Shown: piece by piece, positions 9,931 through 20,470 of the stretch
Position numbering within the stretch: the first letter of the stretch is position 1
How the letters are laid out: each line of letters starts with the position of its first letter
Assembly (NCBI RefSeq): GCF_005281345.1
Contig: NZ_SZXJ01000035.1
Coordinates: 248,001 to 312,000 of the forward strand
Reading direction: 5' to 3'
From: Citrobacter sp. wls619
GTDB taxonomy: Bacteria > Pseudomonadota > Gammaproteobacteria > Enterobacterales > Enterobacteriaceae
DNA: 64,000 nucleotides
Position numbers and translations under genes: made by a program
The notes under the pieces: generated by a model
What the model saw: the letters and a program-made list of their open reading frames with translations, nothing else
What the model was told of the DNA's origin: nothing
The model's database searches: none

Positions 9931-10608
9931 TCATAAACGAATATATTCACTGCACAACAACCATTTCACCGGCTCGTCCTCTTCTATCGCCGGGAAGCGT
10001 CCCCCAGGCTCAAGAAAGTGGTTATCGTGCCGGTCGTCATTCACCATTGAGATTTCCCAGCCCAATACAAACGCTTTCTCAGCCCAGAAACGATGATACA
10101 GACGGGGTGGCAGACAGATGCCTTGCCCTGGTTTCAGCACCAGCGTTTCGCCGGGCTTAACGGTTCGCCGCTGACCATCCACACTAACCTCAATAATACG
10201 CTGCGCGTCATACTGCGCATCGGGCGTGGCCCATGCCAGCTGCATACATAAATCACCGCCGCCGCGATTGACAATATCTTCCATTTTATGGGTGTGAAAA
10301 TGCCACGGCGTTTGTTGATCCTGCTGAATTTGCAGCATCTTTTCGGCATACGGTTTGGGGTAGTTTGCCGAACCCAACACGCCATTGCGCAACGTCAGCA
10401 GCGTGAGCCCGGTTTGCGCAAAATCACCACGACCAAAATCGGTGACATCCCAGCCCAGCTGGAGATCGCGCACTTCACGCCACAGAGTTTGATCCTGTTG
10501 CCGCCAGGCATCGACCGTAAAATACGCAAAATCAGGCAAACAGATCCGAAAAGTTTCGGCGATGGCATGCGCTTTATCGACGGCATAATTAATGTGTGAA
10601 CGCTTCAT
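9931..10608 (-). CDS. D-lyxose/D-mannose-type ketol-isomerase
   Basis: The 225-residue protein resembles the cupin-fold D-lyxose isomerases (EC 5.3.1.15) known from E. coli O157, which interconvert D-lyxose and D-xylulose and often D-mannose and D-fructose. The metal-binding region is visible as HFHTHKMED (His/His/Glu) with a later HRF histidine. The start at 10608 has AAGGAAA seven bases upstream; the longer frame would overlap the aldolase gene. It is the last gene of the PTS-aldolase operon, so it probably feeds on or forms the sugar handled there. The substrate is inferred. Confidence 0.8.
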   Translation of the reverse strand: MKRSHINYAVDKAHAIAETFRICLPDFAYFTVDAWRQQDQTLWREVRDLQLGWDVTDFGRGDFAQTGLTLLTLRNGVLGSANYPKPYAEKMLQIQQDQQTPWHFHTHKMEDIVNRGGGDLCMQLAWATPDAQYDAQRIIEVSVDGQRRTVKPGETLVLKPGQGICLPPRLYHRFWAEKAFVLGWEISMVNDDRHDNHFLEPGGRFPAIEEDEPVKWLLCSEYIRL

Positions 10609-10657
10609 TCCACTTTTCCTTGTTGCGAAAGAGGCGGGTTTCCCCGCCTGCATGCCG

Positions 10658-11518
10658 TTAGTAAAGTGATGCTTTGCCAGTAGATCCAAACAGCTTCATT
10701 TTATGGCGGATCACATCCCGTGCGGCGCTAATCGCTTCCGGGTAAATCACGTTCGGGTCCCACCAGGTTTCTTTCGCCAGAATTTCACGCACCTTCTGGA
10801 AGTAGGCATACTTCATATCGCTGGAAATATTGATTTTGCCCACGCCCAGCGTGACGGATTCGGCAATCTCCGCATCCGGGTTCGCCGAGCCGCCGTGCAG
10901 CACCAGCGGAATATCCAGCCGCCCGGCGATATCACGCAGAATGTTCATTTGCAGTTCTGGCTGCATTCCTTTCGGGTAGATCCCGTGGGCAGTACCAATC
11001 GCTACCGCCAGCGTGTCGGCGCCTGTACGGGCGATAAAGTCCTGCGCCTGAGCAGGATCGGTGTAGGTGACTTTTGATACGCCGCCTTCCACTGACGTTC
11101 CGGTCTGGCCAATCGTTCCCAGCTCCCCCTCAACCGAGACACCTACCGCATGCGCCAGTTTGACCACTTCGCGGGTCAGGGCCACGTTTTCCTCATAAGG
11201 CAGCAGCGAACCGTCGATCATCACCGAGGTAAACCCACACTGAATCGCCCGCAGGACATGTTCCACCGACGCCCCATGGTCCAGATGCAGAGTAAACGGT
11301 ACAGGGCTGCGCATCGTGATATCGCGGACATAGCTAAAAAACGCATCGCCGACGAAATCATGCTCGCTGGGGTGAATCGAGATAATCGCCGGCGTATTGG
11401 TTGCTTCCGCCTCTTCGACCACTGCACGCACAAAGCAGCTATCCGCCACGTTGAAGGCGCCAATGGCAAAACCGTGCTGACGGGTAGGCTGCAGTAATTC
11501 TTTCATCGAAACTAACAT
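10658..11518 (-). CDS. class II ketose-bisphosphate aldolase (GatY/KbaY/Fba-like)
   Basis: The protein has 286 residues and belongs to the zinc-dependent class II aldolases that cleave fructose- or tagatose-type bisphosphates to triose phosphates. The family signatures are all present: LHLDHGAS with the catalytic Asp and zinc His, VEGELGTIGG-like VEGELGTIGQ, the GTAHG histidine, LHGGSA, and the phosphate-binding INISSD. The start at 11518 has GGAGAG five bases upstream. A second aldolase of the same family lies just upstream in the operon, so the two differ in substrate or form a pair. Exact substrate cannot be read from sequence. Confidence 0.88.
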   Translation of the reverse strand: MLVSMKELLQPTRQHGFAIGAFNVADSCFVRAVVEEAEATNTPAIISIHPSEHDFVGDAFFSYVRDITMRSPVPFTLHLDHGASVEHVLRAIQCGFTSVMIDGSLLPYEENVALTREVVKLAHAVGVSVEGELGTIGQTGTSVEGGVSKVTYTDPAQAQDFIARTGADTLAVAIGTAHGIYPKGMQPELQMNILRDIAGRLDIPLVLHGGSANPDAEIAESVTLGVGKINISSDMKYAYFQKVREILAKETWWDPNVIYPEAISAARDVIRHKMKLFGSTGKASLY

Positions 11519-11598
11519 GTTAACTCTCCAGTTTCAGGGTGTAGAAAGCCCTGCCAGTGCGTTATCGCAGAGGCATAGAAGGCGTTACAGAAAATGAA

Positions 11599-12450
11599 TC
11601 AGGCTTTGCCGATAGCGCCGCAGGCCTGCAGGTACGGAATAATGGCTTCTTCGCAGGCCTGTTCCATCAGGGCCAGGGCATCAACAAGTTCACAGGATTT
11701 GTCGCGACACAAGGTATGGAGCAATGCTGCTTTTCCAGCTTCAAAAACCGCTGCGCCAACGTTAATTTTGGCGACACCAAACATCGGACAACGCTGTAGC
11801 TGGTCAAACGGCGTCCCGCTGCCGCCATGTAGCGCCAGTGGCACCGTCGATAAACGGGCAATCTCTTCAAGACGCTGGAAATCAATCGCCGGTGTCACAC
11901 CCGGCGCGTACATGCCGTGTGCCGTACCGACCGACACCGCCAGCACGTCGATCCCGGTCTGCTGGATAAACGGCCCAACGTCAGCAGCCTGGGTCATCAA
12001 ATCAACGTTCGTCGCGTGGTCGTAGCGTGGAGCATCGGCAAGATGGCCCAACTCACCTTCCACACACAGCGAGACGCTGGCAGCCAGATCCACAACCGCA
12101 CGGGTCTGACGAATATTTTCTTCCAGCGCAAACGCCGAAGCGTCGATCATCAAGCCACTAAACCCGGCGCGAAAAGCCTGGCGGATGCGTACAGGATCTT
12201 TGCCGTGGTCCAGTGCCAGCACAACTGGCACCGAGGCTTCCTCCGCAAGCGTTTTGACGACCGCAGCGGCTATCGGGGCCGGAAAATGGTCCAGATGCCC
12301 CTGATACAGATTCAGAATAATGGGCGCACGGTGTTTCTCAGCCACCCGTACCGCCGCACGGGCGCTTTCCAGGTTCATACAGTTGATGGCCAGCAGCGCG
12401 TACTGCTCGCGCCAGGCTTTGGTCACCATGCTTTTCATATCGGCAAACAT
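11599..12450 (-). CDS. class II ketose-bisphosphate aldolase, second copy
   Basis: This 283-residue protein is a second, divergent class II aldolase. It keeps LALDHGKD, VEGELGHL, GTAHGMY, LHGGSG and the phosphate loop KINVGA, so the zinc and catalytic residues look intact. Compared with its neighbour it is clearly a paralogue rather than a recent duplicate: outside the motifs few positions match. GGAGG lies four bases before the start. It is between the PTS IIC gene and the other aldolase. Two complete aldolases in one sugar operon may act on two sugars or as a heteromer; that is inference. Confidence 0.86.
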   Translation of the reverse strand: MFADMKSMVTKAWREQYALLAINCMNLESARAAVRVAEKHRAPIILNLYQGHLDHFPAPIAAAVVKTLAEEASVPVVLALDHGKDPVRIRQAFRAGFSGLMIDASAFALEENIRQTRAVVDLAASVSLCVEGELGHLADAPRYDHATNVDLMTQAADVGPFIQQTGIDVLAVSVGTAHGMYAPGVTPAIDFQRLEEIARLSTVPLALHGGSGTPFDQLQRCPMFGVAKINVGAAVFEAGKAALLHTLCRDKSCELVDALALMEQACEEAIIPYLQACGAIGKA

Positions 12451-12461
12451 ACGGCCTCCGG

Positions 12462-13553
12462 TTATTCCAGGGTGAAGGTGATTTCTTCGTCTTTCAGCTT
12501 CTGATCGCTGAGTTCGTCAAACTCCTCGTCACGCTCAGTCACCGGTTTCTTCCACAGTGAGAGCATCACACCGCAAATCACCGTACCGATCCCCAATGCC
12601 AGACAAAACAGTAGCGGGTGCGTGAAGAGTGGGACCACGAACATGCCGCCGTGCGGAACCGGACTTTCGACACCCCATACCATAATCAAGCCGCCCGCCA
12701 CCGCTGATGCCACCACACAGGACCCGACCACGCGCAACAGGTCACGCGCCGCAATCGGTATAACGCCTTCGGTAATCATGCAGATCCCCATCGGGAATGC
12801 CGCCTTCAGCGCCTCGCGCTCCGCACGGGTGTACTTGTGGCGCGTCAGCAGGAAGGAGAGCGTAATGCCGAACGGTGGAATCATTGACCCGACAAACTTG
12901 ACCGCTTCAGGACCATACACGCCGCTAACCAGCATGCCATCCGCAAACAGCGACATGGTTTTATTTACCGGTCCGCCGAAATCGAATGTCGCCATTGCGC
13001 CGATGATCGCCCCCATCAGAAAACGGGACCCACCCTGCATGGACTCCAACAGATGAATCAACGCATCCTGCAGCCAGGCAATCGGCTTGCCGATCAGCGT
13101 CATCATCAACAGGCCGCCAATCACGGTACTCAACACCGGTAGCACCATGATGGGCATCAGACCCTGCATTGACTGTGGTAAACGGATATAACGTTTCAAC
13201 AGCAGAACGGTGTAGCCAACCAGAAACCCGCCAAGCATTCCGCCAATAAAACCGGTATGAATTTCGCCACAGACAAAACCGACAATCAGACCCGGCGCGA
13301 ATCCGGGGCGATCGGCAATGGAGTAGGCAATCGCCGCGCTAATCAGCGGTACAATCAGCCCCATCCCCCAACCGCCTATCTGGTTGAGCATCCAGGGTAT
13401 GGTCCCTGTTTTTTCACCCACGTTAGTGCCACCAAGTATTTGCCCGAGAGCAATACAAATCCCGGCGGCAACAATTAACGGGATCATCCACGAAATTCCC
13501 GTTAATAAATGTCTTTTTATTTCCTGAGATAGCGGAATTTTATTTTCACTCAT
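12462..13553 (-). CDS. PTS fructose-family transporter subunit IIC
   Basis: This 363-residue membrane protein is the permease (EIIC) of a fructose-family phosphotransferase system. It has about nine hydrophobic spans, the fructose-EIIC segments GFIGGMLGGFLVGY and FDFGGPVNKTMSLFADG, and a charged cytoplasmic C-terminal tail. GGAGGGG precedes the start at 13553. It lies directly downstream of the separate IIB and IIA genes, so the three-component permease is complete. The sugar is not known; the neighbouring isomerase and aldolases suggest a ketose or an aldose turned into one. Confidence 0.9.
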   Translation of the reverse strand: MSENKIPLSQEIKRHLLTGISWMIPLIVAAGICIALGQILGGTNVGEKTGTIPWMLNQIGGWGMGLIVPLISAAIAYSIADRPGFAPGLIVGFVCGEIHTGFIGGMLGGFLVGYTVLLLKRYIRLPQSMQGLMPIMVLPVLSTVIGGLLMMTLIGKPIAWLQDALIHLLESMQGGSRFLMGAIIGAMATFDFGGPVNKTMSLFADGMLVSGVYGPEAVKFVGSMIPPFGITLSFLLTRHKYTRAEREALKAAFPMGICMITEGVIPIAARDLLRVVGSCVVASAVAGGLIMVWGVESPVPHGGMFVVPLFTHPLLFCLALGIGTVICGVMLSLWKKPVTERDEEFDELSDQKLKDEEITFTLE

Positions 13554-13579
13554 GTGAAACCCCTCCAGAATGAGGATCG

Positions 13580-13900
13580 CTACTGGTTTGTGTTAACTAA
13601 TGATTTTTCAACCTTTTCAAGAAACTGAATCGGTGATTTTATGACGATTTCGGTTTTCACTCGCACAATGCGTTTATTTGAAAATCGTTCCTCCCCTTTT
13701 ATTTTTACATCGACAGCAAGAATCACGACATCAGCCGCAGAAATATCTTCTGTCAGCAGTTCGTTTTCTGTACCAATGGTGCCCTGGGTTTCAACTTTTA
13801 TATTATGACCAAGCGCTTTGGCACCTTTAATTAACTTCTCACGGGCAATATAGGTGTGCGCAATACCCGCCGTACAGGCGGCAACACAAACAATATTCAT
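13580..13900 (-). CDS. PTS fructose-family subunit IIB
   Basis: The 106-residue cytoplasmic EIIB carries the phosphorylated cysteine in the fructose-family motif CTAGIAHTY (Cys9). The start at 13900 (MNIVCVAACTAG) has GGAG six bases upstream; an earlier in-frame start four residues back lacks this. It accepts phosphate from the neighbouring IIA and gives it to the sugar entering through IIC. Confidence 0.92.
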   Translation of the reverse strand: MNIVCVAACTAGIAHTYIAREKLIKGAKALGHNIKVETQGTIGTENELLTEDISAADVVILAVDVKIKGEERFSNKRIVRVKTEIVIKSPIQFLEKVEKSLVNTNQ

Positions 13901-13919
13901 AACATGCTCCACTTTTTAT

Positions 13920-14390
13920 TTAGCAGACATTGGATTCAGCATATTGGCTAAATAGCTCAATAATTTTTTGTGGACTGCTTTCGACAAGTAATTGTTCAAT
14001 AATATCTTCGTCAGCCAGTGCTCCGGCAACCTGCGAGAGCAGACGAATATGCGTGGTGTTCTGATCTTCAAGACGGACGGCAAACAAAATAATGCAGCGC
14101 ACGTTGCTGCCGTCCAGGGTTTCCCAGGGAATATCCTGCCGGGTACGCCCAATAGCCAGCGTCGTATTGATCACCGCTGATGATTTTCCGTGCGGGATCG
14201 CAATATGGTTTTCGAAGCCGGTTGAGCCCTCAGATTCACGCTGCCAGACATCCTGAATAAACGTTTCCCGACAGCTGATAGCACCATCTTTTTGCAGAAT
14301 ATCTGTCAGTTCCTCAATCACCTCCGTTTTGTTTGTCGCTTTCATGTCCAAAATAACGCGATTCGTATTGAGTATTTTCGTTATATCCAT
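13920..14390 (-). CDS. PTS fructose-family subunit IIA
   Basis: The 156-residue EIIA of the mannitol/fructose family (PTS EIIA type 2) receives phosphate from HPr. The phosphorylated histidine is His67 in NHIAIPHGKS. Starting at ATG 14390 places GAGGT seven bases upstream; the TTG one codon earlier is less likely. It is the first structural gene after the regulator, with a 26-base gap to it. Confidence 0.91.
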   Translation of the reverse strand: MDITKILNTNRVILDMKATNKTEVIEELTDILQKDGAISCRETFIQDVWQRESEGSTGFENHIAIPHGKSSAVINTTLAIGRTRQDIPWETLDGSNVRCIILFAVRLEDQNTTHIRLLSQVAGALADEDIIEQLLVESSPQKIIELFSQYAESNVC

Positions 14391-14416
14391 CAATCATACC
14401 TCATGGAGTTCAGACA

Positions 14417-15970
14417 TTAATTTTCAACGACCAGTGACGTCGCCCGATGTAATTTTTCAGTAATAACCGTTTCCGTTACCCGCTTAATATCCGCATCATT
14501 GAAGAAGGCGGTGACATACACGACAGGCATAGCAATAGCGGGTAAATTAATGGTCGACACCACCAATTCAATATCGTCCGTCAGCACTGAGGGCAAACTA
14601 CCTGCCGACACCACGCCGACAATGGTCCAGTCCGGAAAGGCACGCAGAATGCGGCTCTTGAGTAGATGGGAGGTGCCAATACCGGTCGAACAGACCAACA
14701 GCACACGCTTACGCGCCATCTGGCGCTCCATTGCCGCCTGAAAGTGGACGGTAAGATATCCCACCTCATCTTCCGATACCGCCCGCTCGCCCCAACGGCT
14801 AAACACCCGATTCACCGCGCACTGGGTCAACCGCCAGACGTCCTGCAGCTCGCCTTTGATATCCTCCAGCAGCGGATTGCGGATACGGATCTGATAGTTA
14901 AGCCGGTTAATCAGCGGCTTAATATGAATCAGTAATCCGTCATATAGCGCACTATCCTGACTGAGATTGCTGTCGACCATCTCGGCGAAGGTGGCAATCA
15001 GTCGATGGGTAATCAACCGCGCTTCATCACTGGAGTGCATATGGCCAATCACACTTACATCGTTATGCTCTTCAATCACCACACCAGAAGAGATAATATA
15101 TTGATAAATAAACCAAACTTCGTCTTCCGGCAGCGAATGGGCAATGCGTTTTTCGATATGTTGAATCATACGGCTGGCAATCGAGAATATGCTCTCATCA
15201 CATGAAGTGATATTTTCATCTTTTCGCGGTAAGGCATTTCCGCGCGTGATGCGATACATCATGATCAGAATATGGGTAAAGATATTGACGTAATAAGGTT
15301 CGCCTAACGACCAGCACAGATCATTCTCCATTTCCTGCAACAGCGTCTGGACAAATAAAACGTCTTCCTCACCGAAGTAATGTACTAACGCTTTATAACT
15401 GCCCGGATCCAGGCGTGAATAAATCAGACTACCGGGTTCATTATGGTTAATCACACCGTTGATCAGTGACGCCATCGCCTGGCGCACGCCGCTCTCGCTA
15501 CCTTCAATGTGCGTACCGCTCTGGCTGCGAATCAGCGACAGGCCCAGCGGGGTGATCCAGGACTCAATCACTTTCAGATCGTTAACAATCGATGCGCTAC
15601 TAATGAAATAACGTTCGGATAATTTACTGATCGAGGTTTCATGCGGAGTTTCACTTAATAGTTGTGAGGCTATCTTGACGCGTCGTGAGTTATTCATCAT
15701 GCCATCAGCGTCATCACCCTCCGTCCCTAATAACTGGTCTAAATATAAAAGATCGGTAATATTATCGGCACTTAATATCACACCTGCGCCAGCACGTTTA
15801 TCAATGGCTATTTTCCATTCCGACAACCACTGTTCCAGCAAACGCAGATCGCGTTGTACTGTTTTCTCTGAAACAGCTAAATACTCGGCAATTTTCAGCA
15901 GCGTGACATATTCCTTCCGGGACAGAAGAAACCTTAATAATCTGTTTTGTCGCGAGGTAATCATTTGCAT
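14417..15970 (-). CDS. BglG-type PRD transcriptional activator with PTS EIIB-like domain
   Basis: This 517-residue regulator controls PTS operons by phosphorylation from the PTS. It has two N-terminal helix-turn-helix segments (residues about 5-60 with the helix VSEKTVQRDL), two PRD domains in the middle, and an EIIB-like domain with the reactive cysteine in VLLVCSTGIGTS near residue 427. A C-terminal EIIA-like domain, found in some relatives (MtlR/LicR), is missing, so phosphate may come from the separate IIA. It heads the operon it most likely activates. Confidence 0.87.
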   Translation of the reverse strand: MQMITSRQNRLLRFLLSRKEYVTLLKIAEYLAVSEKTVQRDLRLLEQWLSEWKIAIDKRAGAGVILSADNITDLLYLDQLLGTEGDDADGMMNNSRRVKIASQLLSETPHETSISKLSERYFISSASIVNDLKVIESWITPLGLSLIRSQSGTHIEGSESGVRQAMASLINGVINHNEPGSLIYSRLDPGSYKALVHYFGEEDVLFVQTLLQEMENDLCWSLGEPYYVNIFTHILIMMYRITRGNALPRKDENITSCDESIFSIASRMIQHIEKRIAHSLPEDEVWFIYQYIISSGVVIEEHNDVSVIGHMHSSDEARLITHRLIATFAEMVDSNLSQDSALYDGLLIHIKPLINRLNYQIRIRNPLLEDIKGELQDVWRLTQCAVNRVFSRWGERAVSEDEVGYLTVHFQAAMERQMARKRVLLVCSTGIGTSHLLKSRILRAFPDWTIVGVVSAGSLPSVLTDDIELVVSTINLPAIAMPVVYVTAFFNDADIKRVTETVITEKLHRATSLVVEN

Positions 15971-16003
15971 TATTTACCCTTATTACATACCAGATTAAAT
16001 ATC

Positions 16004-16205
16004 TATACCCGTCATACTTCAAGCTACATGTACGTTGGCTGTTGAGTTACTCGTCTCATCCATGAGACTCGCCCTTAAGGGCCGTCGCTCCGCGACGTTC
16101 AAATCTGTTCCCGACAGATTTGTCGCTCACCCCAGTCACGTACTTATGTACGTTCAGGGGATTCGTTGTGTCGCCGCCTTCCTGCAACTCGAATTATTTA
16201 GGTTA
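16004..16205. repeat. dispersed intergenic repeat with mirrored ends
   Basis: This 200-bp non-coding unit starts CCCGTCATACTTCAAGCT and ends CAACTCGAATTATTTAGG, imperfect mirror images of each other. It contains several internal hairpins (CTCGTCTC/GAGAC, AAATCTGT/ACAGATTT, CGTACTTATGTACG). I recognise it as a repeat found between genes in many Enterobacteriaceae genomes, MITE-like in build and without an ORF. It lies upstream of the PRD regulator and could affect the operon promoter. Confidence 0.65.
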
Positions 16206-16452
16206 TAAAGAAGCGTTTATGCTCCACGTGTAATTCGTGATGATAAATATAAGAGGGCTACGATGCGCCAACAATACTAAATCGTGTCCTGTAATCCGGA
16301 CAGAAATAAGACAAAAAGAGGAAATAGTGAGATATTTACGGCGCAGATCACATTTTTCTCATGTATTAGAGTGACAGCGCTCGCAAATATGGATAGGTAA
16401 AAATTTAAGTCAGAATATTTTTTCTTTTCAGATCTGGAACGCTGTACGCATC
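16206..16452. other. gene-free AT-rich spacer
   Basis: Between the dispersed repeat and the REP unit downstream of yicI I see no gene with a credible start and ribosome site. Together with the repeat this fills the 535-base gap between the PRD regulator and yicI. Confidence 0.6.
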
Positions 16453-16489
16453 GTAGGCCAGATAAGACGCAATGCGTCGCCATCCGGCA
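16453..16489. repeat. REP unit downstream of yicI
   Basis: GTAGGCC...GACGCAATGCGTC...ATCCGGCA is a classical REP palindrome. It starts 17 bases past the yicI stop and may protect or end the yicJ-yicI transcript. Confidence 0.8.
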
Positions 16490-16505
16490 CCACGTTCACA
16501 TGCGC

Positions 16506-18824
16506 TTATAGGGTTATCGTCAGCCTATCCGCCTCCGGCGTGACAACCACTCCCCACTCACTGCCCACAGATGAGCCGCCCTTCACGCCGCTAACCTGCG
16601 CAATATTACGCAGGCACAGCGTCCAGTTACGCGCTTCGCCACGACCTTGCACGGTGAGAGTATTACCCGCGCGCGTCGCCTTCAGCGTGAAGATAACCGA
16701 ACCGTCAGCCGCCGGAACTTCACAAATCGCCTCCCGATCCTCCTGCAGATGGAACAGCTGGAACGCCGTCCCTTCGTGCCAGGCGTAGTCCGGCTTCTGG
16801 TTATTGCTACCCAGCGCAAGCAGTGTGTTGTCGCGCACATAAACCGGCAGACTCAGGAAGTCATGCTGCTGCTTATGCCAGCGGCTGCCAACCACTTCAT
16901 CATTACGCCACAGATGCGTCCAGCGTCCTTCCGGCAGGTAGAACTGCACATCGCCCGCCTCGCTAAACACCGGCGCAACCATCACGCTATCGCCCAGCAT
17001 GTACTGGCGGTCGAGATAATCACATGCGGGATCGTCCGGGAACTCCAGCATCATTGCGCGCATCATCGGCGTGCCTTGCTCATTGGCGCGTGCCGCTTCG
17101 CGATACAGGTACGGCATCATGCGGCATTTCTGTTCGGTGAAGTAGCGCACCACATCGCAGGATTCGTCATCGTACGCCCATGGCACACGATAGGATTTAC
17201 TGCCGTGCAGGCGGCTGTGGCTGGAGAGCAGCCCGAACGCACACCAGCGCTTGTAGACGTGCGCCGGGGCGGTATTCTCAAAGCCGCCAATATCGTGGCT
17301 CCAGAAGCCAAAGCCGGACAGGCCGATAGACAACCCGCCGCGCAGGCTTTCGGCCATCGATTCATAGTTGGCGTAGCAGTCACCGCCCCAGTGCACCGGA
17401 AACTGCTGTGCGCCCACGGAGGCCGAACGGGCGAACAGCACTGCCTCTTCTTCACCGACGGTCTCTTTCAGCACATTCCATACCAGTTCGTTGTAGATGT
17501 ACGCATAATGGTTGTGTATTTTCTGCGGATCGGCACCGTCAAACCACTGCACGTCCGTGGGAATGCGTTCGCCAAAGTCAGTTTTGAAGCAGTCAACGCC
17601 GATGTCCACCAGCCCTTTCAGCTTGTTGGCATACCACTCGCAGGCTTGCGGATTGGTGAAGTCATAAATCGCCAGGCCCGGCTGCCATTTATCCCATTGC
17701 CATAGGGAACCGTCCGGACGTTTGAGCAGATACCCTTTCTCTTTCAGTTCATTGAACAGCGGGGATTTCTGACCGATATAGGGGTTTATCCAGACGCAGA
17801 CCTTCAGCCCTTTCTCCTTCAGGCGACGGATCATGCCTTCCGGGTCCGGGAAGGTCACCGGGTCCCACTCAAAGTCGCACCACTGGAAAGCCTTCATCCA
17901 GAAGCAGTCGAAGTGGAAGACGTGCAGCGGCAGATTGCGCTCGGCCATCCCGTCGATAAAACTGTTCACCGTCGCTTCATCGTAATTGGTGGTGAACGAT
18001 GTGGTCAGCCACAAACCGAACGACCAAGCTGGCGGCAGCGCCGGACGGCCGGTAAAGCGGGTATAGCGATCCAGCACCGCTTTCGGCGTAGGGCCATCGA
18101 TGACGAAATATTCCAGATACTCACTTTCAACGCTGAACTGCACTTTCGACACTTTCTCAGAGCCGATTTCAAACGACACGCACTGCGGATGGTTCACCAG
18201 CACGCCGTAGCCGCGGTTGGTGAGATAAAACGGGATGTTCTTGTAAGACTGCTCGGTACTGGTGCCGCCATCGCGGTTCCAGGTTTCCACCGTCTGGCCG
18301 TTACGTACCAGCGCAGTAAAGCGCTCGCCCAGCCCGTACACCGTTTCACCGACGCCCAGATCCAGGCGTTCAAACATATAGTTTTTCCCGCTGTTGGTGT
18401 CCTGCACGTAGCCGTTATTTTTCAGCTGGCTGCCGGTAATACGTTCACCGTTACGCAGGAAATCCAGCGACCAGAACTCGCCTTTAGTGACCCGCACGCT
18501 CAAATTACCGCTCTTCAGTTCGGCAAATTCAGCGGCGTTTCGCATCTCGACGCTGACGTCCTGCCGCACGTTCAGCGGGTAATGCGGGCCGGTATCCAGC
18601 GCGCCCTGGAAGTGTTCCATACGCACCCCAACCACGCCTTCCTGCGGCGAGAAGAAGCGCAGGGTGAAGAGTGGAGTATCCAGTTGCCAGGTACGTTCAC
18701 GCACATCGCGCGGCGCAACGTAGACAATCATCTCGTTACCCAGCTGTTCAACCTCGAACACCTGAATCGGGTGAGTTAAATTCAGGCCAGGCTGCGTCAG
18801 CCAGTTTCCGTCGCTAATTTTCAT
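16506..18824 (-). CDS. yicI: alpha-xylosidase (GH31)
   Basis: YicI is a cytoplasmic glycoside hydrolase family 31 enzyme that removes alpha-linked xylose from xyloside disaccharides such as isoprimeverose. The 772 residues equal the E. coli enzyme. The nucleophile Asp lies in CFKTDFGER (about residue 416) and the acid/base Asp in HWGGDC (about 482). It has an N-terminal beta-sandwich, the catalytic barrel and C-terminal beta domains. It follows the transporter gene yicJ by 10 bases, so import and hydrolysis are co-expressed. Confidence 0.97.
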   Translation of the reverse strand: MKISDGNWLTQPGLNLTHPIQVFEVEQLGNEMIVYVAPRDVRERTWQLDTPLFTLRFFSPQEGVVGVRMEHFQGALDTGPHYPLNVRQDVSVEMRNAAEFAELKSGNLSVRVTKGEFWSLDFLRNGERITGSQLKNNGYVQDTNSGKNYMFERLDLGVGETVYGLGERFTALVRNGQTVETWNRDGGTSTEQSYKNIPFYLTNRGYGVLVNHPQCVSFEIGSEKVSKVQFSVESEYLEYFVIDGPTPKAVLDRYTRFTGRPALPPAWSFGLWLTTSFTTNYDEATVNSFIDGMAERNLPLHVFHFDCFWMKAFQWCDFEWDPVTFPDPEGMIRRLKEKGLKVCVWINPYIGQKSPLFNELKEKGYLLKRPDGSLWQWDKWQPGLAIYDFTNPQACEWYANKLKGLVDIGVDCFKTDFGERIPTDVQWFDGADPQKIHNHYAYIYNELVWNVLKETVGEEEAVLFARSASVGAQQFPVHWGGDCYANYESMAESLRGGLSIGLSGFGFWSHDIGGFENTAPAHVYKRWCAFGLLSSHSRLHGSKSYRVPWAYDDESCDVVRYFTEQKCRMMPYLYREAARANEQGTPMMRAMMLEFPDDPACDYLDRQYMLGDSVMVAPVFSEAGDVQFYLPEGRWTHLWRNDEVVGSRWHKQQHDFLSLPVYVRDNTLLALGSNNQKPDYAWHEGTAFQLFHLQEDREAICEVPAADGSVIFTLKATRAGNTLTVQGRGEARNWTLCLRNIAQVSGVKGGSSVGSEWGVVVTPEADRLTITL

Positions 18825-18834
18825 CGTTGGTTCC

Positions 18835-20217
18835 TTAGTTCTGTAATTCTTTCGTCGTAAAATCCTGTTGATTGCGGCGCGCGCCCTGAGCCAACTGACT
18901 CATAATTTCCGTCAGATACGGCGTTTTCAGGGTGTAGAAACGTTTGGCAATCACGGCACTCAGCAGGTAACAAATGGCCGGGACAATCGTGAACAATGCG
19001 ATAATGATGCTAATGGTGGCGCTGTTTTGGGTTTTCGCTGCGGCATCGTAGCCGCCGCCCGCCAGCATCCAGCCGATCATCGCCCCACCGAGCGCCAGAC
19101 CCAGCTTGAGCACGAACAGCGTGCCCGCAAAGCTGATCCCCGTCAGACGTTTTCCGTTGCACCACTCGCCGTAATCAACGGTGTCGGACATCATTACCCA
19201 CTGGATGGGCGTCACGAGCTGATGCAGTACGCCAATCACGAAGATGAAAGCGAACATGGTGAGGTTGGCGTGCATCGGCACGAAGAACATTGCCAGACTG
19301 ACGACCGCCAGCAGGGCGTTCGTCCACCAGAAGACGCTGACTTTGCATTGCCAGTCAGTCAGCGGTTTTGCCAGCGCAGAGCCGATCAGGTTGCCGACGC
19401 AATAGGTGGTGAGGAAGGCGACAAACACTTCCGGCTTGCCCAGAATCCAGGTGACGTAATACATCATCGCCCCGCCGCGAACGCAGACGGCAAGAATGTT
19501 GAGAATGGTCAGCAGGCCGACGATGCGCCATTGGTCGTTTTGCCAGATATCACGCAGGTCTTCACGCATTGAAGTGCTGCCCGGCGGCGCTTTCACACGT
19601 TCTTTGGTGGTGAAGAAGCAAAACGCCAGCATCAGGAACGCCACGACCGAGAGCACGGCAATCCCGCCCTGGAAGCCCAGCGCTTTATCTTCACCGCCAA
19701 TCAGATTAACCAGCGGCATCATCAGCACGGTGGAGAGCATGCCGCCCGCCGTCGCCAGCACGAAGCGCCATGACTGTAGGGAGATGCGCTGCGTGGGGTC
19801 ATTAGTGATCACGCCGCCCAGCGCACAATAGGGAATGTTCACCACGGTATAAAGCAGGGTCAGCAGCGTGTAGGTGATTGCGGCATAAATCATTTTGCCG
19901 TGCAGGCTGAGATCCGGCGTGCTGTAGGCGAGCACACAAACCAGACCAAACGGCAGCGCGCCAAACAGCACCCACGGGCGGAATTTCCCCCAGCGTGAAC
20001 GGGTGCGGTCGGCGAGCAGTCCCATGCAAGGGTCTGAGATAGCATCCAGCGCGCGGGCCAGTAAGAACATGGTGCCGACAAATCCGGCCGGAATACCAAA
20101 AATATCGGTATAGAAGAACATCATATATAACATAACGTTATCGAAGATAATGTGGCTGGCGGCATCACCCATGCCGTAGCCAATCTTCTCTTTAACGGAC
20201 AAAATCTCACTTTTCAT
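18835..20217 (-). CDS. yicJ: GPH-family sugar symporter YicJ
   Basis: YicJ is a 460-residue, twelve-span carrier of the glycoside-pentoside-hexuronide:cation symporter family (melibiose/xyloside type). The GPH signature [22 protein letters not shown] follows the second membrane span. It is thought to import the alpha-xylosides cut by YicI, encoded 10 bases downstream. The gene is divergent from selC. Confidence 0.95.
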   Translation of the reverse strand: MKSEILSVKEKIGYGMGDAASHIIFDNVMLYMMFFYTDIFGIPAGFVGTMFLLARALDAISDPCMGLLADRTRSRWGKFRPWVLFGALPFGLVCVLAYSTPDLSLHGKMIYAAITYTLLTLLYTVVNIPYCALGGVITNDPTQRISLQSWRFVLATAGGMLSTVLMMPLVNLIGGEDKALGFQGGIAVLSVVAFLMLAFCFFTTKERVKAPPGSTSMREDLRDIWQNDQWRIVGLLTILNILAVCVRGGAMMYYVTWILGKPEVFVAFLTTYCVGNLIGSALAKPLTDWQCKVSVFWWTNALLAVVSLAMFFVPMHANLTMFAFIFVIGVLHQLVTPIQWVMMSDTVDYGEWCNGKRLTGISFAGTLFVLKLGLALGGAMIGWMLAGGGYDAAAKTQNSATISIIIALFTIVPAICYLLSAVIAKRFYTLKTPYLTEIMSQLAQGARRNQQDFTTKELQN

Positions 20218-20470
20218 TACGCATCCTTGTTAGCACTTTCACACGCACTGATACCGGTTACAGTTCTTGTAAACCATCCCTGTGAGCGCGGGTATTCCGA
20301 TATCTCGTTATCAAATTACGATTCTTGTTTTCTGTGATCGGGGTAGCGTCGAAAAATGTGTCGAAGTGTAAGCGATGGATTTTGTAGAGATTTATTTGAA
20401 ACTGGTCATGGTAAGGAGAAAGGGAAGTTAAAAAAGTGAGTGAGGGGGTGTGGAAACCGTAGGAAGTAGC

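Noticed and set aside
16647-17705. 352-codon open frame opposite yicI
   Set aside because: yicI is full length and conserved; the opposite frame has no start signal or known domain.
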